This document shows positions 8,291 through 15,595 of a DNA stretch of 38,288 nt, in pieces (the stretch's first letter is position 1; the number at the start of each line of letters is the position of its first letter). The position numbers and the translations under genes were made by a program. The notes beneath the pieces were generated by a model that made no database searches, had not been told where the DNA came from, and worked only from the letters and a program-made list of their open reading frames with translations. Source of the DNA: Bacillota bacterium (GTDB taxonomy: Bacteria > Bacillota > Clostridia > Clostridiales > Clostridiaceae); assembly GCA_023445445.1 (NCBI GenBank), contig JAEXLD010000034.1, positions 1 through 38,288 of the forward strand, read 5' to 3'.

Positions 8291-8356
8291 AAAGTGGATA
8301 AATAAAGTCTTAATTAATCTAAAGTTATTAGGATAAAGTTATCCACTTTATTTTTA
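8291..8356 (+). terminator. Possible long-loop terminator
   Basis: AAAGTGGATAA (8291-8301) pairs with TTATCCACTTT (8339-8349), followed by ATTTTTAATTT. The 37-base loop is unusually long for a simple terminator, but stem and T-run fit the end of the SDR-like transcript. Confidence 0.5.
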
Positions 8357-8438
8357 ATTTGAAAATATAGTAAATTTATTATATTATTAAATTAAATAAA
8401 TATTAAGTAATAGTTTTTATTACGGGATGGAGGAAATA

Positions 8439-8837
8439 ATGAAGAAATATTTTAATTTAGCAACTGTTTATTTAGTTTTAGGACTAGCTATGGGGCTTGT
8501 TTATAGAGAGTTTACAAAAGCAAATAACTTTCAAGGGGAAACTGTTTTAGCAGGTGTACATACACATGCTCTTACATTAGGATTTTTGTTCTTTATTTTA
8601 GTATTACTTTTAGTTAAGAATTTTAATATATCACAAGTAAAAGGTTTTAAAGTTTGGTGTATTTTCTATAATATTTCATTAATTTATTTACTTGCTACTT
8701 TAACGGCTAGAGGAATGCTACAAGTGTTAGGAAATGATTTTACAGGGCTGAATCATATTGCAGGACTTGGACATGTACTTCTTTCTATAGCCTTAGTTTG
8801 GTTTGTAGTTATTGTAAATAAATCTATAAAAGAATAA
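8439..8837 (+). CDS. DUF2871-type small polytopic membrane protein
   Basis: A 132-residue integral membrane protein with four hydrophobic segments (about 6-22, 42-59, 72-88 and 106-126). Histidines sit at membrane edges: HTH before the second segment and H-I-A-G-L-G-H at the fourth. Paired His residues facing across segments are how heme-copper-oxidase-like and NnrS-like proteins hold heme or metal, so metal or heme contact is possible but unproven. An upstream in-frame ATG at 8427 is disfavoured because GGAGG at 8429-8433 serves the ATG at 8439. It lies directly before the Crp/Fnr-type regulator of the sulfite-reduction block. Function unknown. Confidence 0.7.
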   Translation: MKKYFNLATVYLVLGLAMGLVYREFTKANNFQGETVLAGVHTHALTLGFLFFILVLLLVKNFNISQVKGFKVWCIFYNISLIYLLATLTARGMLQVLGNDFTGLNHIAGLGHVLLSIALVWFVVIVNKSIKE

Positions 8838-8862
8838 AAACTAAATTCTAAATTTTTCATAG

Positions 8863-8892
8863 AGGTTGCTTAGGCAGCCTTTATTATTTTTA
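8863..8892 (+). terminator. Rho-independent terminator
   Basis: AGGTTGC / GCAGCCT stem (one G-U pair) with a TTAG loop, followed by a T-rich tract. It separates the DUF2871 gene from the regulator. Confidence 0.7.
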
Positions 8893-8956
8893 TTTTATGT
8901 GTTTACATTTTAAAAATATAGTTATAATATATGTGAATATATTAAAGGGTTGGTAT

Positions 8957-9652
8957 ATGAATATGAAAGATTTAATTAAAGTTCAATTAGATAATATGGA
9001 GTTGTTTGATGACATATGTGATGATACAAAGGAAGCTTTAGCTGATTTTGGTGAAAGTAAATGCTATGTAAAAGGTAGCCATATATTTAGAGATAAAGAA
9101 AAGGTTAATAAGATATACATAATTTATAGTGGTAAGGTAGCATTATATAAATTAAACGAGTCTGCTCAAAAGAAAATAGTTTTTATTTTAGGTAAGGATT
9201 CTATTATAAATGCTGTGGTTTTAGATGACTTACCTGCATCTATAAATTGTGAAATTTTTGAAAAGGCAGAAATATTAGCTTTTGATAAGGTTAGATTTGA
9301 AGAGTTAATGAAAAATGATTTTCAATTAACTAAGATAGTTATTTCTTCTCTTACTATAAAGGTTAGGAGACTGTATAGACAATTAAAGAATTCAACCCCT
9401 ATTAAAGTTGAAAAGAGAGTGGCAGCAAAGCTATGGAAGTTATCTAAGGATTATGGTATAAAGGTTGAAAATGGTACCTTAATAGATTTAAATGTTAGTA
9501 TAACTTATTTAGCTGACATGTTTGGAGCACCTAGAGAAACTATATCAAGAGCATTAAAGCTTCTACAAGAAAAAGATTTAATAATATTTGAAAAAAAGAA
9601 AATAATTATAAAGGATAGAGATAAGCTTTCAAAATTTTTTAAGGGCATATAA
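8957..9652 (+). CDS. Crp/Fnr-family transcriptional regulator
   Basis: A 231-residue regulator with an N-terminal cyclic-nucleotide-binding-type beta roll (about 15-120), a long dimer helix (about 125-150) and a C-terminal winged helix. The recognition helix reads APRETISRALKLL. Its R-E-x-x-x-R matches the Arg180, Glu181 and Arg185 of E. coli CRP that read TGTGA, and a TGTGA-N6-TCACA site lies 30 bp past its stop codon. The FNR N-terminal cysteine cluster is absent; cysteines at about 21, 36 and 98 do not form that pattern. The effector is unknown; sulfite, heme or redox state are guesses from context. Start: the ATG at 8957 has AAAGGGTTGG upstream, and an in-frame ATG 60 bp earlier lacks a site. 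Confidence 0.88.
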   Translation: MNMKDLIKVQLDNMELFDDICDDTKEALADFGESKCYVKGSHIFRDKEKVNKIYIIYSGKVALYKLNESAQKKIVFILGKDSIINAVVLDDLPASINCEIFEKAEILAFDKVRFEELMKNDFQLTKIVISSLTIKVRRLYRQLKNSTPIKVEKRVAAKLWKLSKDYGIKVENGTLIDLNVSITYLADMFGAPRETISRALKLLQEKDLIIFEKKKIIIKDRDKLSKFFKGI

Positions 9653-9679
9653 AATCAAAAAAAATTAGAAAATATAATT

Positions 9680-9710
9680 AACTGTGATAATCATCACAGT
9701 TTTTCTTTTT
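9680..9710 (+). terminator. Terminator hairpin coinciding with the Crp-type palindrome
   Basis: AACTGTGAT / ATCACAGTT, a 9-bp stem with a 4-base loop, then TTTTCTTTTT. It terminates the regulator's transcript, and the same bases make a Crp-type operator, so one element may serve both roles. Confidence 0.75.
9683..9698. promoter_or_regulatory. Crp/Fnr-family operator TGTGA-N6-TCACA, class II position
   Basis: A full Crp consensus palindrome centred at 9690.5, with flanking bases extending the symmetry to 22 bp apart from one mismatch. The only good -10 (TATAAT, 9720-9725) predicts a start at 9732, which places the palindrome at exactly -41.5. There is no recognisable -35, as expected for a class II activated promoter. 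The upstream gene encodes a regulator with the matching R-E-x-x-x-R helix. Confidence 0.7.
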
Positions 9711-9719
9711 GTTTAAGAT

Positions 9720-9725
9720 TATAAT
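9720..9725 (+). promoter_or_regulatory. -10 box of the predicted asrABC promoter
   Basis: TATAAT; the position 17 bp upstream reads CAGTTT, a poor -35. The predicted transcript begins near 9732. At 9736-9755 it forms a hairpin, ATTGTTAT / ATAACAAT, close to its 5' end, and it has a leader of about 135 bases before asrA. Confidence 0.55.
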
Positions 9726-9770
9726 AATCTCAAGAATTGTTATTATTATAACAATCATAATAAGGAAAAG

Positions 9771-9854
9771 TTGATATCTAATTTAGTAATATGGTGTAGT
9801 CTGTTTGTAGCAATACCATTTTTTATTATGTTAAGAAAGAAAAAAGTAAACTAA
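9771..9854 (+). CDS. Possible 27-residue membrane peptide in the asrA leader
   Basis: An open frame starting at TTG with AAGGA 4 bases upstream encodes about 27 residues: a hydrophobic core (LVIWCSLFVAIPFFIML) followed by RKKKVN, the pattern of a single-pass peptide with positive-inside tail. Its stop codon abuts the AGAGGTG site of asrA, so translation could be coupled. The TTG start and short length make this speculative; it could also be a relic of a longer gene. Confidence 0.3.
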   Translation: MISNLVIWCSLFVAIPFFIMLRKKKVN

Positions 9855-9866
9855 GAGGTGTTTGAA

Positions 9867-10874
9867 ATGGGATATAAACTTAAAGTAGAGGAATTCAACA
9901 AGGCTTTAGAAGAGCTTTCAAAAAAGTATAAGATATATGCACCAAAGGTTTTTGAAGGACAAGGCAAATTTTCAGATACAGATATCGTAAGATATGGGGA
10001 AGTAGCAAAAATAGAAGAAGTAGAATTTAATGAAAAATCTAATTTTTCTTATAAAGAAGTACTTCTTCCAATAACTCAAACCTTATTTTTCTTCACAGAA
10101 GATCAGGTTAAAGAACCTAATGTAGATGAAAAATCACTATTAATATTTTTAAGAAGTTGTGATATGAATTCTTTAAAAAGAATTGATGATATTTATTTAA
10201 GAAATGGATTTGAAGATCCTTACTATAAGAAGCTTAGAGAAAAAGCTAAATTTATTCTTATAGGATGTGAAAAAAGCTTTGATAACTGTTTTTGCGTAAG
10301 TATGGGGACTAATAAAACTGATGAGTATAATGCCTATGTTAAGCAAGAAGGTAATGAGGTTTATTTAGATATTAAGGATGAAGAATTTGAAGAATTATTT
10401 AAGAATATTGATAACGAAGAATTAGAAGTATCTCCAGACTTTGTTGAAAATAATGAAGTTAAGGTAAATATCCCAAATAATTTAGATTTAAAGATAATAA
10501 ATTCAAAAGTATGGGATGAATATTCAGAAAGATGTATAGCTTGTGGAAGATGTAATTTTGTATGTCCTACATGTACATGCTTTACTATGCAAGATATTTT
10601 CTATAAGGATAATGGAAAAGTTGGAGAAAGAAGAAGAGTTTGGGCATCTTGTCAAGTAGATGGTTATACAGATATGGCTGGAGGTCATAGCTTTAGAAGA
10701 GAAAAAGGACAAAGAATGAGATTTAAGGTTCTTCATAAGGTTTATGATTATAAAAAGAGATGGGGATATCATATGTGCGTAGGATGTGGTAGATGTGATG
10801 ACGCATGTCCAGAATATATTTCATTCTCAAATTGTGTAAATAAATTAGAAAAAGCTATGGATGAGGTGAAGTAA
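9867..10874 (+). CDS. asrA: Anaerobic sulfite reductase subunit A
   Basis: Iron-sulfur electron-transfer subunit of the AsrABC complex that reduces sulfite to sulfide in the anaerobic cytoplasm. At 335 residues it has the expected length. Two 4Fe-4S ferredoxin motifs are intact: CIACGRCNFVCPTC at about 222-235 and CVGCGRCDDACPEY at about 304-317. Upstream cysteines in RSCDMNSL and CEKSFDNCFCVS are also typical of AsrA and HydB-like subunits. The ATG at 9867 is chosen over an in-frame GTG at 9858 because AGAGGTG at 9855-9861 is its ribosome-binding site. asrB follows after 1 base, so asrABC is one operon. Confidence 0.95.
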   Translation: MGYKLKVEEFNKALEELSKKYKIYAPKVFEGQGKFSDTDIVRYGEVAKIEEVEFNEKSNFSYKEVLLPITQTLFFFTEDQVKEPNVDEKSLLIFLRSCDMNSLKRIDDIYLRNGFEDPYYKKLREKAKFILIGCEKSFDNCFCVSMGTNKTDEYNAYVKQEGNEVYLDIKDEEFEELFKNIDNEELEVSPDFVENNEVKVNIPNNLDLKIINSKVWDEYSERCIACGRCNFVCPTCTCFTMQDIFYKDNGKVGERRRVWASCQVDGYTDMAGGHSFRREKGQRMRFKVLHKVYDYKKRWGYHMCVGCGRCDDACPEYISFSNCVNKLEKAMDEVK

Positions 10875-10875
10875 T

Positions 10876-11670
10876 ATGACTAAAAATGAATATATACCAT
10901 TTATTTCAGAAATATTAGAAGTTATTAAGCATACAGAAATTGAATATACTTTCAGAATGGAATTTAAGGGGGATGTTAAGCCTGGTCAATTCTTTGAAGT
11001 ATCATTACCAAAGTATGGGGAAGCACCTATATCAGTAAGTGGAATAGGTGAAAACTATGTTGACTTAACAATAAGAAGAGTTGGTAAGGTAACAGATGAA
11101 ATATTCAATAATTATGTTGGTGATAAGTTATTTTTAAGAGGACCATATGGAAATGGCTTTGATATAAATAATTATAAAGATAAAGAAGTTATAGTTGTAG
11201 CTGGAGGAACTGGACTTTCACCAGTTAAGGGGATAGTAGATTACTTCTCAAATAACACTAAAGATTGCAAAAGCTTTACTTTAATATCAGGATTTAAGTC
11301 ACCTAAGGACATTCTATTTAAAGAAGATATAAAAGAATGGGAAAAAAATATAAATCTTATATTAACAGTTGATGGTGCAGAAGAAGGATATGAAGGAAAA
11401 GTTGGACTAGTAACTAAATATGTACCAGAACTTGATATTAAGGATATTGAAAATGTACAAGTAGTTGTTGTAGGACCACCAATGATGATGAAATTTACAG
11501 TTTTAGAATTTTTAAAGCTTGGAATAAAAGAAGAAAATATATGGATTTCTCAAGAAAGAAAAATGTGCTGTGGAATAGGTAAATGTGGACACTGTAAAAT
11601 AGACGATACTTATATTTGCTTAGATGGACCAGTATTTAACTATTCAAAAGGAAAAGAATTAATAGATTAG
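10876..11670 (+). CDS. asrB: Anaerobic sulfite reductase subunit B
   Basis: Flavin and NAD(P)H-binding subunit that feeds electrons into AsrA and AsrC. A 264-residue protein of the ferredoxin-NADP reductase type: an FAD-binding beta barrel first (PGQFFEVSLPKYGEAPISVSG at about 37-57, with the R-x-Y-S-equivalent loop), the nucleotide motif GGTGLSPVKG at about 111-120, VVGPPMMMKF at about 197-206, and a C-terminal 2Fe-2S site CCGIGKCGHCKI followed by ICLDGP. This is the usual architecture, also seen in PyrK-like proteins, but the asrA and asrC neighbours decide the assignment. It is separated from asrC by 11 bp that hold a GGAGGAG site. Confidence 0.95.
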   Translation: MTKNEYIPFISEILEVIKHTEIEYTFRMEFKGDVKPGQFFEVSLPKYGEAPISVSGIGENYVDLTIRRVGKVTDEIFNNYVGDKLFLRGPYGNGFDINNYKDKEVIVVAGGTGLSPVKGIVDYFSNNTKDCKSFTLISGFKSPKDILFKEDIKEWEKNINLILTVDGAEEGYEGKVGLVTKYVPELDIKDIENVQVVVVGPPMMMKFTVLEFLKLGIKEENIWISQERKMCCGIGKCGHCKIDDTYICLDGPVFNYSKGKELID

Positions 11671-11681
11671 GAGGAGACACT

Positions 11682-12644
11682 ATGGATATCAATACTAAAA
11701 AGCTGAAAAAGAATGCCTTTAGAGTTACTAAAAGAAGAGGGATAACAGCTTCAAGAATAAGAGTTCCAGGTGGATTCTTAAAGGCAGAATATTTAGGATT
11801 AATTCAAGAAATTGCTGATAAATATGGGGATGGAACAGTTCACATAACTACAAGACAAGGTTTTGAAATTCCAGGAATAGATATGGATGATATAGAAGAA
11901 GTTAATGTACTTCTTCAACCAATAATAGAAGGATTAGAAATCAATCAAGAAGTTCCAGGAAAGGGATATACAGCAGCAGGAACAAGAAATGTATCTGCTT
12001 GTATAGGAAATAAAGTTTGCCCATTTGCAAATTATAATACTACTAACTTTGCAAAGAAAATTGAAAAAGCAATCTTCCCTAACGATTTACATTTTAAAAT
12101 AGCATTAACAGGTTGCTCAAATGATTGTATAAAAGCAAGAATGCATGATTTTGGTATTATAGGAATGACAGAACCTCAATTTGATAAGGACAAATGTGTA
12201 TCTTGTGGAGCTTGTGTTAAGGCTTGTAATAAAAAGTCAACAGGAGCTTTACATCCAGAAAACTACAGACCAGTTAGAGATCATAGTAAATGTATAGGCT
12301 GTGGAGAATGTGTAATTAATTGCCCAACTGGAGCATGGACTAGAAGTAAGGAAAAATATTATAGATTAGCTATAATGGGAAGAACAGGAAAGAAAAATCC
12401 GAGATTAGCAGAAGATTTTATAGTATGGGTTGATGAAGAAAGTATAATTAAAATAATTTTAAATACTTATAAATATGTTACAGAATATATAGATAAAAAT
12501 GCACCAGGTGGAAAAGAGCATATTGGATATATAGTAGATAGAACTGGATTTATGGAATATAAAAAATGGGCTCTTGAAGGGGTAAAGCTTTCTGATAAAG
12601 CAGTGCTTAAAGATAATATCTATTGGAGTGGCATAAGATATTAA
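11682..12644 (+). CDS. asrC: Anaerobic sulfite reductase subunit C (siroheme subunit)
   Basis: Catalytic siroheme and 4Fe-4S subunit, which carries out six-electron reduction of sulfite to sulfide. It has 320 residues. The siroheme/4Fe-4S ligands are in CIGNKVCPF (about 107-115) and TGCSNDCIKAR (about 145-155), with the last cysteine bridging cluster and siroheme. Two ferredoxin motifs are inserted after them, CVSCGACVKACNKK at about 172-185 and CIGCGECVINCPTGAW at about 205-220. The N-terminal half has the nitrite/sulfite reductase ferredoxin-like repeat (HITTRQGFEIPGI). It needs siroheme, and the hem/cob genes needed to make that follow directly downstream. Confidence 0.95.
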   Translation: MDINTKKLKKNAFRVTKRRGITASRIRVPGGFLKAEYLGLIQEIADKYGDGTVHITTRQGFEIPGIDMDDIEEVNVLLQPIIEGLEINQEVPGKGYTAAGTRNVSACIGNKVCPFANYNTTNFAKKIEKAIFPNDLHFKIALTGCSNDCIKARMHDFGIIGMTEPQFDKDKCVSCGACVKACNKKSTGALHPENYRPVRDHSKCIGCGECVINCPTGAWTRSKEKYYRLAIMGRTGKKNPRLAEDFIVWVDEESIIKIILNTYKYVTEYIDKNAPGGKEHIGYIVDRTGFMEYKKWALEGVKLSDKAVLKDNIYWSGIRY

Positions 12645-12726
12645 TATAAGTAATTCCTATAAATAAAATAATAATTACCTATTAGACAAATAGGATAGTA
12701 GATATGTAAAATAAGTATATGAAGTT

Positions 12727-12760
12727 TAAGACCGCTATAATTAAGTAGCGGTCTTATATT
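12727..12760 (+). terminator. Terminator after asrC
   Basis: An 11-bp perfect stem TAAGACCGCTA / TAGCGGTCTTA with an 8-base loop, followed by TATTAATTT. The T-run is interrupted, so read-through into the heme genes may occur. Confidence 0.65.
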
Positions 12761-12874
12761 AATTTAGAATGACAAAAAATTATCAAAAGACGAAAAATGA
12801 AAAATATAATTAATAGGAGTATAATAAGGGTAATATAATAAAAAGACGTAAGTATATTAATTAGGAGCAAAATT

Positions 12875-14080
12875 ATGATTCAGCTTTTAGGAATTAAGAA
12901 AAATACTGGAGTAGAAATAAGAGAGAAGCTATCTTTATCTCCAAAAAAGAAAAAAGAATATACAAAAAAATTACTTCAGTACTTTGATGAAGTAGTTATT
13001 TTAAGTACATGCAATAGAACAGAAATATATTATAAAGGCTCATTAAAGGGTAAGGAAAGTGTGTGCAAGATTTTTGAAGTATTAGAATGGGATATAAAAC
13101 TTAATGAAAATTGCTTTTATTTAGAAGAAATAGATACAGTAAAACATCTAATGGAAGTAGTTTGTGGTTTTCATTCTAAAATATTAGGAGAAGATCAAAT
13201 CTTAGGTCAAATAAAAGAAGCATATTTTTCATCAATAGAAGCTGAAGCTGTAAATAATGAATTGCAGAGGCTTTTCCAAGAAGCTATTACCTGTGGTAAA
13301 AAGTTTAGAACTGAAGGGAAGTTATATGAAATTCCAGTTTCATCTGCTTCTATTTCTGTAAGTGAAGCAATGAAAAATAATGCTAAAAAAATAATGGTTA
13401 TTGGGTATGGAGAAGTTGGAAAGCTTGTATTAAAATATGCCCTATCAAATGATATAGAAGAATTAAAGCTTGTAGTTAGAAATGTAGATAAGGTTACAGA
13501 TATATCAGACAATAGGGTAAAGGTTATGAAATATGAAGATGCAAGAAAAATAATAAATAATATGGATTGTGTTATATCATGTACATCTGCTCCGCACGTA
13601 ATTATAGAAAAAAAGCATATAAATGAAGTTGGTAAAGAAATTATTATATTTGATTTAGCTATGCCTAGGGATATAGATGAAGGAATTAAGGAATATAGTA
13701 GAGTGAAGCTTTATGATATAGATGAAATTAGTTCAATAGATGATGAAAATAAGAATTTAAGAAAAGAAAAAATGTTAGAATTTAAAAGTATAATTAAAGA
13801 ACATATAGATAATTATCTTAAGTGGAAGGATTTAAGAGAAGTATCTAACATAATCAAGGATATGAAAAGGAATAGTTCGAAGGTAATTGAGGAAAGAAAA
13901 AATACATTACAAAATAAATGTAATAATGAAAAACATAGAGAAATTGCAGAAACTCTTATAAAAAGCACTTCTGATTATTATGTAAATAGAGCTATAGAAG
14001 TTTTAAAGGAGGAGCAATTAAAGGGGCAAGGGAAAGAATGTGTAAAGATATTAGAGAAGATATTTTTAAAGAAAGTATAA
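12875..14080 (+). CDS. hemA: Glutamyl-tRNA reductase
   Basis: First committed step of tetrapyrrole synthesis: reduces glutamyl-tRNA(Glu) to glutamate-1-semialdehyde with NADPH. A 401-residue HemA with the catalytic cysteine in STCNRTEIYY (about 44-53), the GEDQILGQIKEAY segment (about 107-119), an NADPH motif VIGYGEVGKL (about 174-183), and a C-terminal dimer helix. TAGGAGC precedes the ATG. It opens a seven-gene run with almost no spacing; its 3' end overlaps the SirC-like gene by 43 bp. No heme- or cobalamin-responsive RNA element is evident upstream. Confidence 0.95.
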   Translation: MIQLLGIKKNTGVEIREKLSLSPKKKKEYTKKLLQYFDEVVILSTCNRTEIYYKGSLKGKESVCKIFEVLEWDIKLNENCFYLEEIDTVKHLMEVVCGFHSKILGEDQILGQIKEAYFSSIEAEAVNNELQRLFQEAITCGKKFRTEGKLYEIPVSSASISVSEAMKNNAKKIMVIGYGEVGKLVLKYALSNDIEELKLVVRNVDKVTDISDNRVKVMKYEDARKIINNMDCVISCTSAPHVIIEKKHINEVGKEIIIFDLAMPRDIDEGIKEYSRVKLYDIDEISSIDDENKNLRKEKMLEFKSIIKEHIDNYLKWKDLREVSNIIKDMKRNSSKVIEERKNTLQNKCNNEKHREIAETLIKSTSDYYVNRAIEVLKEEQLKGQGKECVKILEKIFLKKV

Positions 14081-14706
14081 ACTATGCATACCTATCATTA
14101 ATATCTACAAAAATTAATGTAGGTGTAATAGGTGGAGGTAAAGTTGGATATATTAAAGCTAAAAACTTTTTAGCTAAAAATTGTAATGTAGAAGTCTTAT
14201 CCTTAGATTTTATAAATAACTTTGAAAACCTAGAAAATGTTAATCTTATTAAAAATAGCTATTATAAGGATTTTATAAATAATAAGCATATAATTATAAT
14301 TGCAACTAATGATAAGGATTTAAATGAAAGAATAAAAAAAGATTGTGATAAAGCTTATAAAATATACATATATGCAGAAGATTACTTAGAAGGTATAGCA
14401 ATAGCACCAGTACAAAGAAGTTTAAACAATATAAGTTTTGCTATAAACACTAATTATGGAAACCCTAGGGGATCATTAATATTAGCAGAAAAAATTATGG
14501 GAGTTTTAAAAGAATATGACGAATTTATAGGAGTATCCTCATTAATTAGAAAATCAGCAAAAGAAATGTCTGGAAAAAAAAGTGATATAATAAATTTTGT
14601 ATGTAGTGAAGATTTTAAATATATTTATGAAAAGAAAAAAGATAAATTAGTCTTAGAAATGTTTTTTGGAAAAGAAATTATAAATAAAATATATAGTAAT
14701 TTGTAG
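14038..14706 (+). CDS. Precorrin-2 dehydrogenase, SirC-like
   Basis: Oxidises precorrin-2 to sirohydrochlorin with NAD. A 222-residue protein with a Rossmann motif VGVIGGGKVGYIKAKNFL at about 28-45, then the conserved NYGNPRGSLILAEKI (about 141-155) of the SirC/Met8/CysG-B group. It is small and lacks the methyltransferase half of CysG, which is supplied by the CobA domain two genes on. The frame overlaps hemA by 43 bp; no later in-frame start precedes the Rossmann motif, and AAAGGGGCAAGGG before 14038 can serve as its site. Met8-type enzymes can also chelate iron, but the CbiK-type gene downstream likely does that here. Confidence 0.85.
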   Translation: MCKDIREDIFKESINYAYLSLISTKINVGVIGGGKVGYIKAKNFLAKNCNVEVLSLDFINNFENLENVNLIKNSYYKDFINNKHIIIIATNDKDLNERIKKDCDKAYKIYIYAEDYLEGIAIAPVQRSLNNISFAINTNYGNPRGSLILAEKIMGVLKEYDEFIGVSSLIRKSAKEMSGKKSDIINFVCSEDFKYIYEKKKDKLVLEMFFGKEIINKIYSNL

Positions 14707-14715
14707 GAGATATAT

Positions 14716-15591
14716 ATGGAGATAATAATTGCAACTAGAAAAAGCAAATTAGCTCAAGTTCAGGCTGATATAGTAATAGAGCTTATTAAAGAGAAAAATA
14801 ACATAGACTCTAAAAAATTATTAATTGTTACAGAAGGAGATAAAAGATTAGATGTAACTTTAGATAAAATAGGCGGTAAAGGCTTATTTGTTAAAGAAAT
14901 TGAATATGCTCTTTTAAATAAAGAAGCTCATGCTGCAGTTCATAGTATGAAGGATGTTCCTTTTCAATTGCCACAGGGCTTTGAACTTATTGCAATTCCA
15001 GAAAGAGAAGATATTAGAGATGTATTTGTATCTAGAAACAATATTCATTTTGAAGAATTAAAAGAAGGAGCGGTTATAGGTACTAGTAGTATTAGAAGGG
15101 CTGCAATGCTAAGTAATTTAAGAAAAGACTTAAAAATAGTTCCTATAAGAGGTAATGTACAAACTAGACTTCAAAAGATGGAAAATGAAAATATGGATGG
15201 AATTATTTTAGCAGCAGCTGGATTAAAAAGATTAAATATGGAAAGTTATATTACTGATTATTTTGATCCTAAAATATTTTTACCTGCTATAGGGCAAGGA
15301 GCTTTAGGAGTAGAAGCCTTAAAAGATGGAGAATATAATTCATATTTAAAAAAATTAGATAATAAAGAAGTAAGAATTGCTGTGGAAGCTGAAAGAAGCT
15401 TTATGAAGGAATTAAATGGCGGTTGTCATAGTGTAATAGGTGTTTATTCTGAAATTAAAGATAATGATTTATATATGATAGGTACCTTTGATATAGGTGG
15501 GGGAAAAATAATTAAGAAAGATATATTAGGACATAAAGAAAATAACATTGAAGTTGGCTATAAGTTAGCAAAGGAAATAATGAAAGGATAA
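14716..15591 (+). CDS. hemC: Porphobilinogen deaminase (hydroxymethylbilane synthase)
   Basis: Joins four porphobilinogens into hydroxymethylbilane. A 291-residue HemC, slightly shorter than the usual 305-313. Conserved parts are IATRKSKLAQVQA at the N-terminus (about 5-17), HAAVHSMKDVP (about 74-84), GTSSIRRAA (about 122-130), PIRGNVQTRL (about 143-152) and the cofactor-binding loop NGGCHS with the dipyrromethane cysteine at about 237. It lies 9 bp after the SirC-like gene with a TAGGAGA site. Confidence 0.95.
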   Translation: MEIIIATRKSKLAQVQADIVIELIKEKNNIDSKKLLIVTEGDKRLDVTLDKIGGKGLFVKEIEYALLNKEAHAAVHSMKDVPFQLPQGFELIAIPEREDIRDVFVSRNNIHFEELKEGAVIGTSSIRRAAMLSNLRKDLKIVPIRGNVQTRLQKMENENMDGIILAAAGLKRLNMESYITDYFDPKIFLPAIGQGALGVEALKDGEYNSYLKKLDNKEVRIAVEAERSFMKELNGGCHSVIGVYSEIKDNDLYMIGTFDIGGGKIIKKDILGHKENNIEVGYKLAKEIMKG

Positions 15592-15595
15592 TAAA

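Noticed and set aside
8897..8956. Upstream ATG for the Crp/Fnr-type regulator
   Set aside because: It would add 20 residues absent from the family and overlaps promoter-like sequence; AAAGGG supports the ATG at 8957.
12645..12874. Cobalamin riboswitch before the hem/cob genes
   Set aside because: No B12-box-like sequence is present and the spacer holds only a terminator and a small CCTATT/AATAGG hairpin.
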